A DNA stretch of 64,000 nucleotides. Origin: Ureibacillus chungkukjangi (GTDB lineage: Bacteria; Bacillota; Bacilli; Bacillales_A; Planococcaceae). Every line of letters begins with the position of its first letter. Within the stretch, counting starts at the first letter, position 1. The stretch spans positions 1-64,000 of the forward strand of contig NZ_QJTJ01000009.1 in assembly GCF_003217295.1 (NCBI RefSeq), read 5' to 3'. Positions 63,951-64,000 of this stretch are shown here, in pieces. The notes beneath the pieces were generated by a model, which was given only the letters and a program-made list of their open reading frames with translations, was not told the DNA's origin and searched no databases. Both the position numbers and the translations under genes were made by a program.

Positions 63951-64000
63951 GCTTTAGGTAAAAATTGAATTAAATGTGAAACCTTTTATAAGATAAAACG

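Overview
The window is a stretch of low-GC Gram-positive (Firmicutes) chromosome. Gene content and order follow the Bacillus subtilis segment that carries cta, pycA, yla, ykt, pdh, ykr, ykq, yku and ykw/ykv genes, mostly in the same relative order but broken by insertions and losses. An aa3/caa3-type oxidase, speA, rpoY-rnjA, ktrC, darB, a Spo0E-like protein and frequent TTG/GTG starts behind strong Shine-Dalgarno sequences all fit Bacillales. Presence of ppx-ppk, a pot operon and IS1182, together with protein style, makes me favour Planococcaceae/Caryophanaceae (Lysinibacillus, Solibacillus or a relative). That placement is inference.

Layout. 1-6.3 kb: the 5' end of a group II intron sits directly behind the terminator of the cytochrome c oxidase operon ctaCDEF (minus strand); ctaA lies opposite across a 1.2 kb gap with no gene, where ctaB would be expected. 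6.4-12.4 kb: pyc, ftsW, ylaN, a YlaL-like gene and ylaI. 12.4-16.4 kb: an SsuA/NMT1-type ABC importer and a Bcr/CflA-type MFS exporter. 16.8-26 kb: ylaH, typA, ylaF, an inositol-monophosphatase-family gene, ykzI-like, yktB, an FAD oxidoreductase, yktA, a nitronate monooxygenase-like gene and speA. 26-34.6 kb: lrgAB, the pyruvate dehydrogenase operon pdhABCD, def and ykrA. 34.6-39.9 kb: a 23-codon cationic mini-ORF with its own terminator, rpoY-rnjA, an IS1182 transposase, a GC-rich 104 bp palindromic repeat and ktrC. 39.99-40.62 kb: an array of 52 bp tandem repeats, GC-rich against its surroundings. 40.7-46.4 kb: the redox pair ykuV/ykuU and a polyamine importer operon headed by an XRE-cupin regulator. 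46.5-54.5 kb: an MFS exporter, dapL-dapH, ccpC, darB, a small membrane protein, fadH and a GGDEF-EAL protein. 54.7-64 kb: ppx-ppk, cheV, a UMF1-type MFS protein, ykwC, a Spo0E-like gene, ykvS and a CPBP protease.

Functionally most of the window is housekeeping: respiration (cta), the pyruvate node (pdh and pyc), cell division (ftsW), RNA decay (rnjA), translation GTPase (typA), lysine/peptidoglycan precursor synthesis (dapH/dapL), polyamine supply (speA and pot) and polyphosphate turnover. Two c-di-AMP receptor orthologues (KtrC and DarB) are present. The least explained parts are the 52 bp repeat array, the group II intron end, the mini-ORF at 34690, the GC-rich repeat beside the IS, and the empty ctaA-ctaC interval. 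I found no tRNA, rRNA or CRISPR array. I did not recognise any multi-gene defence or biosynthetic system that would count as a new system.
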